A stretch of DNA of 64,000 nucleotides from Streptomyces xanthophaeus (GTDB taxonomy: Bacteria > Actinomycetota > Actinomycetes > Streptomycetales > Streptomycetaceae). The notes below the pieces were generated by a model. It made no database searches and was not told the DNA's origin. It worked only from the letters and a program-made list of their open reading frames with translations. The stretch is from assembly GCF_030440515.1 (NCBI RefSeq), contig NZ_CP076543.1, positions 3,687,501 to 3,751,500 of the forward strand, in the 5' to 3' direction. Positions within the stretch are counted from its first letter, which is position 1. The number at the start of each line of letters is the position of its first letter. Shown piece after piece: positions 62,220 to 64,000 of the stretch. A program made the position numbers and the translations under genes.

Positions 62220-64000
62220 ATGTCTAGCAGGATAGATGGCGATAAGTCGGGACAGGTTCCGAGCAGGGTCCGCCGAATCCTCCGAGGCCCACAGCCGGAG
62301 TCGGTGCCCGGCCTGGTAGGTACGGCCGTCATGATCGTCGGCCTTCTGGACATCGCGGCAGGGGTGTTCCCGCGTTTCCGGCACAGCCGGATCCACGCGC
62401 TGGCGGAGGTACTGCCGGTCTTCGGGCCGTTCGCAGCGGCCCTCGCCATCAGCGCGGGCGTACTGCTGCTGCTGCTCGCGCACGGCCTCAAGCGCCGCAA
62501 GCGCCGGGCCTGGCGGGCGGCGGTCGTGCTGCTGCCGGCCGGTGCCGTGGCGCAGTTCCTCTACCGGCACTCGATCCCCGGCGTGATCATCGCAGCGGTG
62601 CTCTTCGCACTGCTGCTGCGCCACCAGGGTGAATTCAAGGCGCTGCCCGACCCGCGCAGCCGCTGGAAGGCCCTCGCCAACTTCGTCGTGATGAGCGCCG
62701 GCTCCATCGGGCTCGGCCTGCTCATCGTGAACGTCCACCCGAACCGGGTCGTCGGCAACCCGAGCCTGTACGAGCAGATCACGCACGTCGTCTACGGCCT
62801 CTTCGGCTTCGAGGGCCCCGTCGACTACGCGGGCCAGGTGTCCTGGACCGTCGGGTACTCCCTCGGCGCCCTCGGCATGCTGACCGCCCTCACCACCATC
62901 TACCTGGCCTTCCGCCCCGAGCACCCCGCCGCCCGGCTCACCGCCGACGACGAGGGCAAGCTGCGCGAGCTGCTGGCCAAGCACGGCGGCCGCGACTCGC
63001 TCGGCCACTTCGCGCTCCGCCGCGACAAGGCCGTCGTCTTCTCCCCCAGCGGCAAGGCCGCCGTCACCTACCGCGTCGTCTCCGGCGTGATGCTCGCCTC
63101 CGGCGACCCCATCGGCGACGTCGAGGCCTGGCCCGGCGCGATCGAGCGGTTCATGGAGGAGGCCAAGGCCCACTCGTGGACCCCGGCCGTCGTGGGCTGC
63201 AGCGAGACCGGCGGCGAGGTCTGGACCCGCGAGACCGGTCTGGACGCCCTGGAGCTGGGTGACGAGGCGATTGTCGATGTCAAAGACTTCTCCCTCGCGG
63301 GCCGTCCCATGCGAAATGTCCGCCAGATGGTGAAGCGCATCGAGCGCAACGGCTACACCACCCAGGTGCGCCGGGTCAGCGAGCTGACCGAGGAGGAGCT
63401 GGAGCGGGTCCGCGGCGCGGCCGAGGCCTGGCGCGGCACCGACACCGAGCGCGGCTTCTCGATGGCCCTGGGCCGGGTCGGCGAGGAGGGTGACGGCGAC
63501 TGCTTCATCGCCACCGCGCACCGCGTCGAGGAGGGCGACACCAGCCCGTTCGGCGACCTGAAGGCCGTCCTGCACTTCGTCCCGTGGGGCACCGACGGCA
63601 TGTCGCTGGAGCTGATGCGCCGCGACCGCGCCGCCGACCCCGGCATGAACGAGCTGCTGATCGTCGCCTCCCTCCAGGCCGCCCCCGCCCTGAAGATCGA
63701 GAAGGTCTCGCTGAACTTCGCGATGTTCCGCGCGGCCCTCGCCCGCGGCGAGAAGATCGGCGCCGGCCCCGTCCTGCGGATGTGGCGCGGACTGCTGGTC
63801 TTCCTCTCCCGCTGGTTCCAGATCGAGTCGCTCTACAAGTTCAACGAGAAGTTCCGCCCCCGCTGGGAGCCGCGCTTCATGGTCTACCGCAACAGCCGCG
63901 ACCTGCCCCGCATCGGCTTCGCCGTGATGCAGGCCGAGGGCTTCGTCACGGTGGCCCTGCCCCGGCTCTTCGCCAGCCGCCGCCGTCCCAAGCCGGTGCG
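62220..64000 (+). CDS. Phosphatidylglycerol lysyltransferase-like membrane protein (DUF2156; 3' end cut by window)
   Basis: The 593 visible residues start with about 40 polar residues, then 5-6 membrane helices (about 30-240), followed by the DUF2156 catalytic domain: RDKAVVFSPSGKAAVTYRVV, VMLASGDPIGD, NVRQMVKRIERNGY and MSLELMRRDRAADPGMNELL. This matches the C-terminal synthase domain of MprF/LysX, which adds lysine or another amino acid to phosphatidylglycerol and lowers the surface negative charge. There is no lysyl-tRNA synthetase part in view; if present it would lie beyond 64000. GGAAG precedes ATG 62220. Confidence 0.85.
   Translation, partial: MSSRIDGDKSGQVPSRVRRILRGPQPESVPGLVGTAVMIVGLLDIAAGVFPRFRHSRIHALAEVLPVFGPFAAALAISAGVLLLLLAHGLKRRKRRAWRAAVVLLPAGAVAQFLYRHSIPGVIIAAVLFALLLRHQGEFKALPDPRSRWKALANFVVMSAGSIGLGLLIVNVHPNRVVGNPSLYEQITHVVYGLFGFEGPVDYAGQVSWTVGYSLGALGMLTALTTIYLAFRPEHPAARLTADDEGKLRELLAKHGGRDSLGHFALRRDKAVVFSPSGKAAVTYRVVSGVMLASGDPIGDVEAWPGAIERFMEEAKAHSWTPAVVGCSETGGEVWTRETGLDALELGDEAIVDVKDFSLAGRPMRNVRQMVKRIERNGYTTQVRRVSELTEEELERVRGAAEAWRGTDTERGFSMALGRVGEEGDGDCFIATAHRVEEGDTSPFGDLKAVLHFVPWGTDGMSLELMRRDRAADPGMNELLIVASLQAAPALKIEKVSLNFAMFRAALARGEKIGAGPVLRMWRGLLVFLSRWFQIESLYKFNEKFRPRWEPRFMVYRNSRDLPRIGFAVMQAEGFVTVALPRLFASRRRPKPV

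Overview
The window reads as a stretch of the conserved chromosomal core of a Streptomyces. Codon third positions are almost all G or C, GTG starts and GTGA/ATGA start-stop overlaps are frequent, and several diagnostic actinomycete blocks occur in the expected neighbourhoods: radA-disA-mutY, sigE-cseA-cseB-cseC, clpC/lsr2, and panC-nadB-nadC-coaX. No insertion sequence, prophage, rRNA, tRNA or CRISPR array was seen. The genes proC (left edge) and an MprF/LysX-type membrane protein (right edge) are cut by the window.

Layout. 1-5.6 kb: proC, an ABC-2 drug-export pair whose start codon lies inside a perfect palindrome, two small proteins, and a Ser/Thr kinase with a beta-propeller sensor. 5.6-9.1 kb: ilvD, then a sugar-isomerase-like gene coupled to a TetR regulator. 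9.13-10.30 kb: a non-coding stretch built from a giant imperfect inverted repeat. 10.3-19.5 kb: a Ppx/GppA phosphatase, a Cys-rich protein, a sigma-like/ZAS/BACON fusion protein, radA, disA and mutY. 19.7-25 kb: the SigE-CseABC cell-envelope stress system, a LamG-like membrane protein and an M23 peptidase with a long leader. 25.4-31.7 kb: clpC, lsr2, an N-acetylglutamate-synthase-like enzyme, a BlaI-type regulator, a 54-residue membrane protein and an orphan DUF397 protein. 31.9-38.6 kb: a threonine aldolase, then the coupled operon DUF2520 protein-panC-nadB-nadC-coaX (pantothenate/CoA and NAD synthesis). 39-46.9 kb: an ArsR-type regulator, a secreted M28 aminopeptidase, and an unusual four-gene cassette (SNase-like protein, FAD-dehydrogenase small subunit-like protein, GMC flavoprotein, histidine phosphatase) followed by a MidA-like methyltransferase. 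47-57 kb: a NarL-type two-component pair, a secreted DG-rich repeat protein, two PH-domain membrane proteins, an orphan nuoD, arylamine N-acetyltransferase, a secreted alpha/beta hydrolase, a TetR regulator and a coiled-coil membrane protein. 57-64 kb: an OpuC/glycine-betaine-type ABC importer split over both strands, an Ag85/EsteraseD-like membrane esterase and a divergent PG-lysyltransferase-like protein.

Functional themes are envelope stress and remodelling (SigE/Cse, M23, kinase, MprF-like), proteostasis and nucleoid control (ClpC, Lsr2), c-di-AMP synthesis and DNA repair (DisA, RadA, MutY) and cofactor synthesis (Pan/Nad/CoaX). At least fifteen genes have a TANNNT-like -10 hexamer only 6-8 nt before the start codon, pointing to leaderless transcription. 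The parts least explained by known families are the giant inverted repeat at 9.2-10.25 kb, the 42.2-45.9 kb cassette and the sigma/anti-sigma-like fusion protein.
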